NCBI GenBank assembly: GCA_029339195.1
Contig: JAPTJF010000266.1
Coordinates: 22,031-86,030, forward strand
From: Micractinium sp. NFX-FRZ
Lineage: Eukaryota > Chlorophyta > Trebouxiophyceae > Chlorellales > Chlorellaceae
Reading direction: 5' to 3'
Length of the DNA stretch: 64,000 nt
Shown here piece after piece: positions 24,401 to 35,300 of this stretch. A model generated the notes under the pieces. It did no database searches. It saw nothing but the letters and a program-made list of their open reading frames with translations, and had not been told where the DNA came from. Every line of letters begins with the position of its first letter. Positions within the stretch are counted from its first letter, which is position 1. Position numbers and translations under genes: made by a program.

Positions 24401-27400
24401 TGTGTGCAATGGTGCCCTTGCCTGGGAGCTGAGGGGGAGACGGCCAGCGGAGCCGGTTTGAGGGCTTCGCCCAATGGGGCGGGAGTGAATTCAGGGTGGG
24501 GGCACGAGGAAGACGCCGGTGGAAATGGCAGACTGCATGTCCCGAGTACCTGCGGGGGCAGACTGCATGCAATCATTGCACCAGGCGGCAGCAGCCAGCA
24601 AGCAAGCGTTCTCGTCAGCCAGACGCCACCCTCCCACACTACACTGCCACACACCTTGGTGGGAGTCTGTCATGGCGACCACCACCACGCGCTTGGGGTC
24701 GAGGCCCAGGGAGGAGAAGGCCTGGCGCCAGATGCGCCCAATCCTGATGGTCTGGGTCACCTGCACAGCAGCAGTGTCATGCAAAGCATGGCCATGTTGT
24801 GATTGATGATGCATGGCCCCGCTCTTCCCCCTTCCCGCTTCCCCTCCCCTCCCGTCGCTTTCAGGTCACCCAGCCAGGCACACTGGCCTCCCGCCCAAAG
24901 CATGAGCGCCCCGCCCCGCACCGCACCGCCCTGCCCCAGCCTTCCCCTGCCCTGCCCTGCCCTGCCCTCCCCCAGCCTTCCCCCGCCCCGCCCTGCCCTC
25001 CCTCAGCCTTCCCCCGCCCCGTCCTGCCCTGCCCTCCCCCAGACTTCCCCTGCCCCGCCCTGCCACAGACCTGGTTCAGTGTCATCCATCCGGGCGCGTT
25101 CTGCCCGTACTCCACATACACCTTTGCCCCCGGGGCCAGGTTCTGGGCCACATAAGTGGCAAAGCCGGTGATGTAGGGGTCGGAGTCGCTGGCGGCGTTG
25201 GGCTGGGAGAACCAGGCATCGGCGCCCAGCTGCAGGGCGGGGTGGAAGGGGGAGGGGAGGGAGAGGACATACTGAGGCAGGGGGGCTTGGGCAGTGGGGA
25301 GCATGGGGTGGTGGTGCCCCGCCGTGCGCTCAACTCCACGCCTGCTGGCACCCGTGTCACCCCTGCTTGCACCCAGTGCTAAAGTACTGGTACCAGTCCC
25401 CACCTTGTTGCACAGCGCCACCATGAGCTCCACTGCCACGCCGTCGGGCTGGTAGGCAAACAGGCCGGAAGGGGTGGTGGGGTAGAAGGTGCCGTTGCGG
25501 CCAGCCTGGGGGGTGGGATGAATGGGAGTAGGGGGGTGGGGGCATGCGCATGTGTTAAGCCAATGGGCGCCCAGCCGCCATATAGGACAGGAGACACCAA
25601 AGCTGACTGCATGTTGCTGGCAGGAAGGGCAACGCCATGTGTTCCGCTCTTCGCTCCCAAGCTGGCGCCTCTCTGGCAGCGCCTGCTGGCTCCCCTACCT
25701 GCGTCTGCGTGTACAGCGTGGTGCGGTTGTCCCAGGACCGGGCCCTGGTGGCCGCATTGTTCTCGTCCCCCTTGATGCGCTGCCAGCTGGTGAAGCGCAG
25801 AGGGGTGAAGCCTGCACGCGTGTGTGTGTGTGTGTGTGGTGGTGGGGTGGTGGTGCGGGGCGGGGGTGAAAGAATGAGGGAACCGGGGCTGAGGAGGAGG
25901 CAAGTGCACATGCCAGGTGGCGGGGCAGATGGCAGGCGAGAGTGCCCAGCAGGCTGGCAGGCCGACACGCTGGATACCTGGCTGGACGGACAGGCAGCAG
26001 GGCAGGCAGGCAGCCAGCCCACGCAGGCGCCCAGCCAAACCGCCGCCCCGGGCGCACCTTGCAGCCTCTGGAGGAAGCTGGGCTGGAAGGCCTCCGCCTC
26101 GTGCGTCGCCTCGTAGGCGGCCGGTACGATGCGGATGTACCGCACAGGGTTGGAGGGCGTGGTGGCGGTGATGCGCACGGTGATGCCGGCTGGAGAGGGC
26201 GTCACTGCGAGGAGCTGGCGGCTGGGGGTGCTGGAGGTGGGCACTGCGTCGCCGCTGGCCTCCACGGTACCGTTGCCGTCGTACAGCAGCACGTACTGCC
26301 CTGCACATCCGGGTAACATGGGCAGTGTGGGATGTGAACAACAGGCGGCCCAAGACGGCCAGGCTTGCCGCCTGTGTGGCAGGGTGCAGCATTCGGGATG
26401 AGGTGAGCGCCGAGGGTGCAGCTGTTGAGAGGACATACAGTGGGAGGTGATGGGGAGGTGCAACTGGGGAAGGGGGCCAGGGCTTCATCAAACAGCAAGC
26501 CCATCGTGTGCATGCGGCATGCCCATAGCACCGCACTTGTGCCTCTCCCAGCAAAGGCTCCCCACCCCACCACCCCACTCCACCTCTCAGCTAGTGTGCC
26601 ACCCCCTCTGCAGGTGATGCACACACCGACAGCTGGCGACGCCCCGCCTCTGCAAAACCAAGGGCAGCCGCCTCGACACCCACCCACCTTGCGGGTAGTG
26701 TGCCGCCCCCTTGCCGATTGTTGCGTACACCGACAGCTGGCCGTACGACGTGCTCTGGGGGAGCTCCGCAGGGTAGCCATCCAGCCTGAGCTTCACTGGC
26801 TCGCGAGGGGCGAAGCCCCACGCGCCAGTGCACGTGCGGCAGCGCGACTGCGGCTCAAACGGCGTGGCGTGCTGCAGCGAAAGCGCAGGGGCAGACAGAG
26901 GGCGGAGAGCAGTGGGGATGGCCGGCGGGATCAGTGGTTGATCCATATTGTATTGGGACCGGAAGCTGGGGAGGCAGCCAGGGGTGCCTCCCTCCCTCCC
27001 GCTGCCCCGCGATGTTCTGCGCACCCCTGTGGGTGGTGCACCGCTGCACAGTTACACTGCTCACCCTGCCCGCATGCCGCCCATTGCAGGCCCCACTCAC
27101 ATACCCCAACCCGCTCACATACCCCCCCACCCACTCTAGCCCCACCCACCCCACATCACCCCACCCCACCCGCAAAGGCCCACCCCACCTTCATGAGATC
27201 CAGGAAGATGGCTGAGCTGGCAGCCGCCCATGCGCCCGCATAGGTTGGCGCCACCAGGTCCAGGGGAGGCATGTCCAAGCCTGCGGGAGGTGGTGGGCAC
27301 AGGGAGCGCGGGCAGCAGAAAGTGAGATGTCACCAGCAGGAGCGGGAGTGGCACGTTAGATTGGTCCAGAAGCCGCAAGCGGCAGTGAGAGCGCCCGTGA

Positions 27401-28487
27401 TAGCGGCAGCGGCAAGCAGCCGCAGCGGTGTGCAGCAGCCAGCACCACAGCCAGCCCATCCGCTGCCATTGCTGAGCACACATGGCAGCTGCCACTGCAT
27501 TACACTCGCACCTGCTGCATGCTCACTGCTGCCGCGGCCTCACTACTGCTGCACCAGCGGACTGCACCCCTTTGTTTCACACTTGCAGCTGCTGCCACTA
27601 TTGACGCTGCACACTCACTCCCGCTGCACCAGCTGAGTGACCCCCTCACCGATCTGTTCGGCCAGAGCCTTGGGCCTTGCAGGAGGAGGCGAGAGGGACG
27701 GCGGGGGAGGGCTGGGTGGCGGGGGGCGAGCGGGGGGCGGTGGGCGAGCGGGGGGAGGGGGCCTCTTCGGTGGGGGTGGGGAAGGCTTGGGTGGGAAAGG
27801 GGGAAAGGGCCTGGGCCGCGGGGGAGGCGGGGGGGATGGCGGCGGCGGGCTTGGGGCTGGGGGATTGGGAGGGGGAGGCTGTGGAGGTTGCGGGCGGGGC
27901 GGCGGAGGGGCGGGGGATGGAGGTTTCGGCATTGGGGGCGATGGGAGAGGTCTCGGGGGCGGTGGGCGAGGTGAGGGAGGGCGAGGGGGTGGGGGCTGGG
28001 GAGGGGGAGGGCGTGGGCTGGGTGGAGGCGGACGAGGGAGTGGAGGAGGCGGGCGGGGAAGAGGGGGAGGCGGCTTGGGAGGTGTTGGGCGGGGGGGAGG
28101 AGGTGGAGGGGGCATCGGACGCGGGGGAGGGGGGCTGGGAGACGGGCGTGGCGGCGGTGGCTTCGGGGGTGGCGGTCGCGGCGAGGGCGAAGGTGGTTTG
28201 GGGGCTGGTGGGGGTGGTCTGGGACTTGGAGGAGGGGGAGATGGCGGCCTAGGGCGAGGAGGTGGTGGCGAGGGGGGCCGGGGTCGAGGTGGTGGTGGCG
28301 GCGGCCGCGGCGACGGAGGCGGCGGCCGCAGGGGTGGCGGTGGTCTCAGCTGTGCCAGCCGCCGGCCCCTGGCGGGCTCAGCTGGCCCCTCTGAGCCTTC
28401 CGATACAGACCTGGCATCGTCAAAGCCCGCCACGACTCTGGCGACGAGCGTCAGCAAGAGGGCGAGTCTAAAGGCCCGCAGTCGCAT
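9411..28487 (-). CDS. Giant modular wall/extracellular protein: Pro-rich region, three glycoside-hydrolase-like modules, EGF-like repeats, TSP1-like tail
   Basis: Read as one gene of about 49 exons, about 2,420 residues. The ATG at 28487 opens a signal peptide (MRLRAFRLALLLTLVARVVAG). Exon 1 (28487-27650) continues into about 210 residues of SPRPPPP-type sequence, as in algal hydroxyproline-rich glycoproteins. Three homologous modules follow, at about 27280-22350, 21730-16709 and 15417-10385. Each begins with a short N-terminal block and a YxLLYDGxG strand motif, then has an NPxRxxR(L/I) segment and a barrel-like part with the V-Y-V-E-Y strand. EGF-like Cys clusters join the modules directly (CECWAG into YTGAAC; GECVCWAG into the next), with no promoter-like gap, stop or new signal peptide. 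This argues for one polypeptide. The last exons hold a TSP1-like motif (WGPCSAAC) and a Cys-bearing end; the stop is at 9411-9413. Probably secreted to the wall. Substrate unknown. It could be split by automatic gene finders. Confidence 0.7.
9891..10178 (-). other. Thrombospondin type-1-like repeat
   Basis: Exon encoding SAWGPCSAACAAGEG, then TQTRTVSGCMVNPAQP and later Cys residues (RPACDIG, ATCLFN, CREYR). The W-G-x-C-S-x-x-C start and the following basic strand with Cys fit a TSP1 repeat. A last exon (9606-9411) adds DCTAQW and two more Cys before the stop. Confidence 0.55.
12738..12777 (-). repeat. Pentamer repeat starting at a 5' splice site
   Basis: Seven or so copies of CAGCA on the plus strand. 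On the coding strand the intron begins GTGCGCTGTGCTGTGCTG directly after the exon end at 12778. Confidence 0.75.
14790..14946 (-). repeat. Tandem duplication of an exon start in the giant gene
   Basis: The exon start at about 14800-14865 (NQTNQWDFDTGAPLS) has an imperfect copy at 14890-14946 (NQTNPWDLAPLS) in the upstream intron, including a second acceptor-like TGCAG. Spacing about 85 bases. Confidence 0.7.
15573..16520 (-). other. EGF-like repeat block between modules 2 and 3
   Basis: Three exons (about 16503-16440, 16215-16131 and 15829-15573) encode a Cys-rich chain: YYCTFGQGTCSN, then ECSLFGCPNNCSWAGTC, then several EGF/laminin-EGF-like units such as DCKCNGHGVCKADNTCACD, DCKCANGASCIGPGECGC and CQYGTCYNGRCECWAG. 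It continues directly into module 3 through YTGAACSTP at 15417. Confidence 0.75.
16770..16930 (-). repeat. Tandem duplication of an exon start in the giant gene
   Basis: The exon start LQGIKAFIDSTALEACP (about 16765-16815) has a decayed copy, LQGLRALIGPTALSPCP, at about 16875-16928 in the upstream intron, with its own CAG acceptor-like end. Confidence 0.7.
21549..21634 (-). repeat. CAGCA/CGGCG short repeat at a 5' splice site
   Basis: On the coding strand the intron begins GTGCGCCTGCCGTGCTGTGC right after the exon ending in WFAM, and continues as an imperfect GCTGT/GCGCC repeat for about 85 bases. Confidence 0.6.
21967..22349 (-). other. EGF-like linker between modules 1 and 2
   Basis: Two exons give CNPACVYGNCV and GECVCWAGASGDDC, six Cys in EGF spacing, and run on through an NDCNR segment into the N-terminal block of module 2 (FVGINLEGISDYSRSW). 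The direct run-on is the main support for a single polypeptide here. Confidence 0.65.
24301..24433 (-). repeat. Tandem duplication covering a small exon
   Basis: The 16-codon exon (KDSIPYILRNAEADQ, about 24300-24348) has a decayed neighbour copy at 24374-24433 that still reads GTIAHILRRPKHHN in the same direction, in the upstream intron. Confidence 0.6.
24905..25070. repeat. C-rich minisatellite in an intron
   Basis: About four imperfect units of 31-37 bases, each with a core like CAGCCTTCCCC[CT]GCCC followed by repeated CCTGC/CCCGC. The right end abuts the exon end at about 25073. Confidence 0.7.
26585..26752 (-). repeat. Tandem duplication of an exon end in the giant gene
   Basis: The exon end QLSVYATIGKGAAHYPQ (about 26690-26742) has a copy reading QLSVCASPAEGVAH at about 26590-26636 in the downstream intron, with the neighbouring GTGTGCC bases also kept. 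Confidence 0.65.
27650..28487 (-). other. Exon 1: signal peptide and extensin-like Pro-rich region
   Basis: After the signal peptide come about 45 ordinary residues and then about 210 residues of PPPPSPRPPPP-type sequence, ending in KALAEQIG at a GTGAGG donor. Pro/Ser/Arg/Lys composition and SPPPP motifs are typical of algal hydroxyproline-rich glycoproteins that are heavily O-glycosylated. The opposite strand is a long Gly-rich shadow frame and is not a gene. Confidence 0.8.
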
Positions 28488-29353
28488 CGTATGGTCGCGG
28501 GCCTCGCAGCGCTGAATAGTCGGTCGAGTTCTCCGCTCAAAGGCGGACTACACGGCCGTTCGTAGCGTGCGCCATCAACCTCTCTTGTCACCTCTGCCAG
28601 CGAGGATCAGGAAGCGACACAGCTTCTCCGGTCAGCTGCACAAAACCGGAGGCCCCCCAGTGCCTCACCTGGACTCTCAACCATGGTATTCACTGCTGTA
28701 GTTAGCAGGCATGCAGCGGACCAGAAGGCTGAACCTGTTCAACGCTCGGCGGCAGTACCTGGTACTGTTCGTGGGGCGGGCCATCGCCTTGCTTAGTGGA
28801 GGGTGCCTTCCAGCAGCAGGCCTGCAGGAAGGAGCCTTGATGCAAGCATGGTCGCCGCGCAGGAGCATGATCCACTGTCCCCAGGGCCTGCTGTTGCCCG
28901 GGCTGCACCAACGCTGGGCTGCTACTGTGATTTCTTTGTGACCCACCTCCTGGCGGCAAATGCATGCGTCACACACGGGGGGCCTAATCATGGTACAATG
29001 GCTGGCAGGCAAGAGCGCAGGAACACACAGAAAACAAAGGAAACAATGCCCAACAAACAAAAGAATGGGGGACAGGCAGCGGGGGTGCATGTCAACATTG
29101 AGAGCTGTCACAAAACAGGGTGCATGTATGCGGGCACATGCCCTCACGTTGGGCTGCCCAGCGGGCTGCCCAGCGCGCCCGCCTGCCAGTCACGGCGGCA
29201 GGGCCACAGAGGCGGCGCCGGGGCCAGGAAACGGCAGGGCCAGGCAAAGGCTGCGCCAGGCAGGGCCAGGGTCAGGCAATGGCAAGCTTGGCACCCAGGC
29301 TGAGCGGCCGTGCTTCCGCCAGCCAGTTGCACAGGACCTAGCGCTAGCTGGGA
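28488..29353. other. Intergenic region between the giant gene and XRN1
   Basis: Contains the promoter of the giant gene (right after 28487) and the 3' untranslated region of XRN1. No convincing exon or RNA gene seen. The XRN1-side end (29140-29330) is rich in GCCAGG-type short repeats. Confidence 0.4.
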
Positions 29354-32300
29354 TCACTTCTTCTTGCCATTGGCACCGCTCTTGGCATTGGAGAGCAGGT
29401 TCCAGAGATCGCTCGGGTTGGGGGGAGCGCCTGGGGCGGCAGCAGCTGGGGCTTGCACACGCGCCTGAGCCGCCGGGGCTGCTGCGGGTGCCGGCATGGG
29501 GGCTGGCGCCGGCTGCGGCTGCCCAGCGGGCGGCGCCGCCAGAAGGGTGGCGGGCATCGGCGGCGCCGCCGGCGCTGCTGGGAGCTCAGAGGGTCCGTGC
29601 TGCTGCTGCAGCTGCTGCCACAGGCGGGAGAGGTCACCCCCTTGCGCCGGTGCTGGAGCTGGCACGGCTGCTGGCATTGCTGCTGCAGCTGCAGGGGGTG
29701 CGCTGCGTGCAGAGCCTGACTGCAGCCGCTGCAGGAGCGCAGCCGTGCCTGTGACTGGCAGAGGCGCAGGGGCGGGGGCAGGGGCGCCGCCCTGCTGCAG
29801 CTGTGACAGCAGCTGCATGCCCAGCGGCGGAGGCGGCGCCTGCTGCACCGCAGCAGGGCGCTGCAGCTGCTGCAGCAGCGCGCTGCCTGCGGCCAGGCCG
29901 GGCGGCGGCGGCACGGGGGCCGGCGCCGCAGCTTGGGGTGCAGGCGCCGGGCGGGGCGCGGACAGCAGCGCGCCGGGAGACGGCGGCGGGGCCACCATGC
30001 CGGGCTTGGCGGGGGACTGCAGCTGCGCCAGCAGCGCCTGCCCAGGGGCCACGGCACGAGGCGGGCTGGTGGGCTGCTGCTGCTGCGCGGCCGCCGATGC
30101 CAGCGCCGGCGCAGTGAGCACTTCGCTCGGGTGCCCTGTGGGCTGCACCGGGCCGCCGTTGCTGCGCTGCAGCTGCTGCAGCAGCGCTATGCCAGGGGCA
30201 GGCGGCGCTGCCGGGGCGGCCGGCTGTGCTGCGGATCCAGGGACTGAACGCCGCAGGTGTGCCAGCAACTGACCCGCCGCGTCTCCGGCTGGCGGCGCCC
30301 CCGCTGCCGGCACGGTTGGGGCACCAGGGGCAGGCACAGTGGGTGCCCGGGCTGCAGGGGCGCCCGGGGAGCTCGCCTGCTGCTGCTGCTGCGGCTTGCC
30401 TGCAGCTGCCGGGCGCAGGCCTGGTGGCAGCGCGGCAACAGCGCCCCGGCCCATGCCGAAACCCTTGGCATTGGGCTGGCCAGGGATCTTGGGCTGCTGC
30501 TTGCTGCTGCTGCTGCTGCTACCGCCGCCCGCCCCTACGGTCCAGGCGCCAGCTGCGCTGTTGGCCGCAGCGGGCGCGGGTGGGGTAGAGGGCGTTGCGG
30601 CAGCCGGCTGATGGGGCGGCCGCGGCGGCGGCGGCACGCCAGACAGCGCCGCCGCAGCGGCCTGCAGCGCCGTGGCGGCGCTGGGCCGCGGCTGCGCGCG
30701 CGGCACAAGCACAACGTTGCGAGTGGCGCCGTTGACGGCTGCTGCGGCGGCGCTGGTGCTTGCTGCGGCAGCGTCTGCCGCCGCCGCGGGCTGCTGCGTC
30801 CGGGTGGCGCGCACAACGCGCGGCGCATGCTGCCCTTCTGCTTTGACCGCCGCCGGCTTTGAGAGGTTCAGGAGCTCCTGAGACGGGAGCAGCATGCCAA
30901 CGTTGCCGTTGCAGCGGCCGTAGAGGTCGCTGCCGCCCGCCACTTCAGCATCAAACACCACCTGAATGGGGGCAGGGGCGACGTGGGAGGGATGTGCTGT
31001 TTAGAGTGTGTCCACAAGTCGCTGCCGCGAGCCAGCCCAGCATCAAGCAGCTATTTGAAAGGGGAGCATTGAGGCATATGAATTGGGGAGACTGAACGGA
31101 GCAATATGTGTGGAGTTTGGGGATGAGGCGTGGGGCGTGCACCCCTCTCCACACACACCATATGCTCCACCCCCCCTTTCTCCCTCTCTCCTCATTGCTA
31201 AGAAACCTCCACGGCAGCGCTCCCGCCATGCACCCTGCTCCCCGGCTGCATCCTCCCACCCTCTCTCCTCCGCTAATAACAATGCAGAAGTGACTCCTCA
31301 CCTCCACAGCATCGTTGTACGTCCCCACCACAGTGCCCCGCACCCCAAAGGCGGGGGAGCCGCCGCCGCTGATGGCAGCCACACGGTCACCAATGTCAAA
31401 CACGCCGCCCGCCAGGGCAGCCGCCATGCCGCCCTTCTCTGCAGCAGCGCAGAAAGCATGGGAGGACGGGAGTGCGGTGGGTGTGGTTGACGCCCCTGGG
31501 GTGGGTGCCAGGTCAAACACACGATTAGACACGGCACCTGCAAGTGCAGCCGCCAGTGTGCAGGCCTTTCCTGAGTTGAGGTAAGGAGCAGGCAAGCACG
31601 GTCTGGCTGGCAGGCAGGCAAATGAACGTGCGAATCGATGGGCGCAGGTTTGGCTGACGAGGGAAGCACGCGGCGGGGACGCAGCGCTTCACGCTGCGGC
31701 GAGAAGGAGGGAGGGAGGCATTGGCAGGCGCTGGGCACACACCTGTGGGCGGCAGCAGCAGCGTGGCAGCCACGTTTTCCAGCTCGACCGCCGCCTGCTC
31801 CCGTGCACGCGGCGGCAGCGCGGCCTGCAGAAGAAGAAGACATTCCAACACGGCTCGATAGAGTGGTTTGAAGAGGCCAATCAAGTCCAGCTCAAGCCGT
31901 GTAGCAGCAAGCATAGTGAGCAAGCTGCATACAGTAGGTAAACAACATGTGCATCCTACCTGCAGCATCTTCACTGCCGGCTCGGGCGCGACGCGTGCGC
32001 TGAGCTTGACCAGCGGGCGGCGGGAGAGCGGCAGCCCCTTGAGCCACTTGGTCAGCGAGGCCACCTGGGGGGGGGGGGGGGGGCACAAGGCAGGCAGGGC
32101 AGGGCAGGGCAGGGCAGGCAGATTGGGTGGGTGGGGCGCAGAAGGACGGGTGTATTGCGCACAGCAGATGGGGAGGCGGGCGGGCGCTGACCAGCGCCGC
32201 CTGTTTTGGCGGTGTGCGTCTCTCTCCCCCCTCTCTCCCCCAAGCTGACCCTAATGCAGATGCATGCAGATCCACGGGCCTTCCCACCTGCTCCAGCTGC

Positions 32301-35300
32301 TGCTCCCTGCCCAGCCCCGGCATGAGATTGTCCAGGTGGAGTTCGGCTGCACAGCAGGCACAGCAGGGTGGGGAGGGGGGCAGCAGGCAAATGGGTATGG
32401 GTGAGGGACGTGGGCATCAGGTTGGCAGGGTGGAGCTCCGCTGCCTGCTAGGTATGCTACTGCTCGATCTGCCTCTCCCACCAGGCCTGCCCAGCGCAGT
32501 GCTGCCCTTTCCACCCCTTCCACCCCTGCCACCTGGCCAGCCCTCAACCCTTGGCACAACAACCATGCACTCCCCACGCACCTGGCGATGCATCCGACTC
32601 GATGCAGGCCCACAGCCAGGGGTAGCGGCGCTTGTAGTCATCCAGGATGCGCACCAGCGCCTCGCTGTACGACCAGCCTGCAGAGACGCACACCATACAA
32701 GGGAACATGTGAGGCTCCTGGGAGGTGAATGGCGGGTTTGCGAAACAAAAAAAAAAATGACAACAGGGGTGCATGCGCAGGTGCGCACCAGGGCCTCTCT
32801 CTGTAGGGGCGCCCTACCCGCCATCCTCACACGACTGCGCAGCCCACACCCCACGCTCACTCTTGGCGTCTCCATTCTCCATGAGTGGCCGTGCAAAGTC
32901 GGGGACGTACAGCCCCTTGCCCCCGTTCTTCACGCACAGCCCCACATCCACTCGGTCCCGCCGCTCCTCGCCCGCCTGGAGCCACACGTTGCCTGCGGGG
33001 CGGGGCATAGGAGGGGAAGTGCATGTCCGTTTTATGTTGTGTTGACACTCAGGGTGCGGGCGGGAGGGCGGCGGAGGGGCGGGGCGGTGGTGCGCGAGAA
33101 GTGGGAGAGTTTGCGGCATGCAGCATAGCACGCCCCCCGAGCAACGGCATCTGCTGCTGGGAGGTGCGGCCCGGCCAGCAGACAGCCGTCAGCCTGGGCA
33201 CACGAAACCGCTGCTCTCGCCTGCCTTGCGCCCCAGGGTGCAAGGCCAGACGGAAATACAGACTCAAAAACACCAAACAAAATTATTGTTACAAAGGCTG
33301 GGAGGAGCTCACCGGTCATGCGCCCCAGCGTGCGGTGCGATACACCCAGGCGGCGCGCCACCTGGCCGGCGGGCGCGTACTGCACGTTGATGTTGCCCAG
33401 CACGCGCTTGGCTGCATGGGGGTGGTAGGAAGAGGGAAGGGTGGGCAGGTGAGAGGGGCTGGCAGGCCGCGTGCAGGGTAGGGTGCATGTACAACAGGGA
33501 TCGTGCAGCCGTGCAGGCAGGCAGCAGGGGGAGGGGTGCGCAAACTCCGCCAACCAGCATGTAAAAGCTGCCCCACACGTGTGCCTGCTCAGCTGCTTGC
33601 AACGTCTGCAGCCACGCACCAAGTACCTCCCCTCGTGGCACAGCCAGCCCACCCCCCCCACAGTTCTTGCCCCCGCCGGCACTCACCCGACTGCGCAATG
33701 GTGGCGGCATTGGCGGGCCCAGGCTCCAGGGAGACCCGGAACACGCTGCGCTGCTCCTGTTGGCCGCCTGCCACCAGCTGCTGACCCTGCAGGCGGGGAG
33801 GCGGGAGGAGCAGGTGAAAAGCAGCAGGCAGGTCAGGTAAGCAGGTGGGCAGGCGGGTGACCAGCGGTTGCATTTGCAGCGGAGGGGCCTGCGCTTGGCC
33901 AGCCGTGGTCACCCCTCCTGCCCCCTGCGTCTCCCCCCAAACACCCCCCCCCCCCCCCCTGTCCCCACCCTGAAACTTCCTGCTGAGACCCTCGGGAGGC
34001 AACTGAAAAAAAAAACAACTCAAATGGCCATTCATCCCCCACCCCTGTGCACCCGGGCCAGCGCAAAGGGTCAACAACCTTCCCAGCACCATGCTCCCCA
34101 CCCACCCGCCACCCCCACCTTCTTGCTGAGCCCCGTGGACGCGTCTGGCAGTATGGTGGCCATGCATCCGTAGTAGGAGCGCCCCAGGAAGAAGGCCCGC
34201 GCCCCGGGCTTGAAGTCGTAAGAGACCAGGGAGGCGGCGGCGGTCTCGGGCTGGAAGCGGGGGTCGGGGGCGGGGTTGCGGCGCACCACCAGCTGCGCGG
34301 GGAGAGGGAGGGAGGGGCGCGGGGGAGCAGGGCAAAGGCGCGGCAGGGTGAGTGAAGGAGTGGGAGGAGCAAGGGGGCAGGGTGGGGCAGCGCAGGGCAC
34401 ATAAAAAGGCAGCAAAGCGGGAGAAGCGGGCACCACCCACCCAACCCTTCGCCCACGCGCACTCTCTCACAAAAGGGCCACTCCCCCAGCAAGCCACACA
34501 CCTCCAGAGGGTATGCCACCTCCGTCTTTGCAAACCGCTTCTCAATGGTGCCGTCAACCTGTGGGTTGAACAGGTGGGCAGAGCAGGGTGTGCAAGAAGG
34601 CAGGCGGAAAGACGGGGCTTTTGAGTGGGTAGACGCGTGCGCAAGCGGACGGGCAGGCAGGCTGGCCATCGCAAGAGCACAAGCACTGAGGAGGGCCAGC
34701 CAGGGACACATTTCGCTGCTGCGCACGAGCGATGTGCCAAGGCGGCGTGAGGAATGCATGCATAGTATTGTGCATGCACACGCGGGCGCACGGTGCTGTC
34801 GAGGTGGTGCAGGCGGGCGGGCGGCTTACCTGGCGGACCAGCCCCTCACAGGGGCGCACATGCACCACCAGCGTCACCTCACCGCAGTCCACACCCTGTG
34901 GGCAGGCAGGGGCAGGCAGGCCATGCAACCTGGTGAGCCGGACAGTGGCAGGGGCGCAGCGCAGGGAGAGCGGGGGATGGCACGTGCGCGAGTTGGCGGC
35001 AGCGATGCTCCGGCAGCCTGACACCCACCCCATGCCTTGCTCCCAACCCAACCTTGCCCTGCCGAATCGGTGTTGCCCACATCCGTTGGCCTCCTCTCTT
35101 CTCCCCTCTTGAAAGTCGGATCCCTGCCCACCCTCCCAATCCTTTCTTGTTGCCTCACCTGCTTGTGCAGGTACTCCTGGGTCAGGCGGTGCCGCTCCTG
35201 CTGCCACTCCCCGGCCTCGGTGTTGCCGTGCTTCACAGCGCCCGCAGAGCGCGACACCTTGACGACTGCACGCACACACACACAGGCACAACGATACACA

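Larger units (their letters stand above)
22350..27280 (-). other. Glycoside-hydrolase-like module 1 (catalytic residues apparently lost)
   Basis: Exons from GLDMPPLDLVAPTYAG (27280) to LYK and the AARQYMAGG segment. It aligns with modules 2 and 3 through YVLLYDGNGTVEA, NPVRYIRIVPA, VALCNKVGAD-type and VYVEYGQNAPGW. Where the others read VYVEY/HxNEVW, this one reads GQN (about 25095-25112). Where they read YEAG it reads GMGG (about 23665-23681). It also carries an extra segment rich in charged residues (about 23427-23150). Confidence 0.65.

Noticed and set aside
26570..26650. Treating the QLSVCASPAEG copy as an extra exon
   Set aside because: It duplicates the neighbouring real exon end and would repeat the same strand. 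The same pattern recurs at many introns, so it is better read as an intronic duplication.
9411..28487. Reading the triple-module region as three separate genes
   Set aside because: No signal peptide, good start or stop was found between modules, and EGF-like exons run directly into the next module. Kept as the main alternative, to be settled by transcripts.
27637..28515. Long Gly-rich plus-strand frame of 292 codons
   Set aside because: It is the exact antisense of the Pro-rich exon. CCN codons read backwards give GGN, so the frame stays open by composition alone.
29453..30862. Several plus-strand Gly/Ala/Cys-rich frames opposite the XRN1 tail
   Set aside because: Antisense of the Ala/Pro/Gln-rich tail, with no family similarity and no splice partners.
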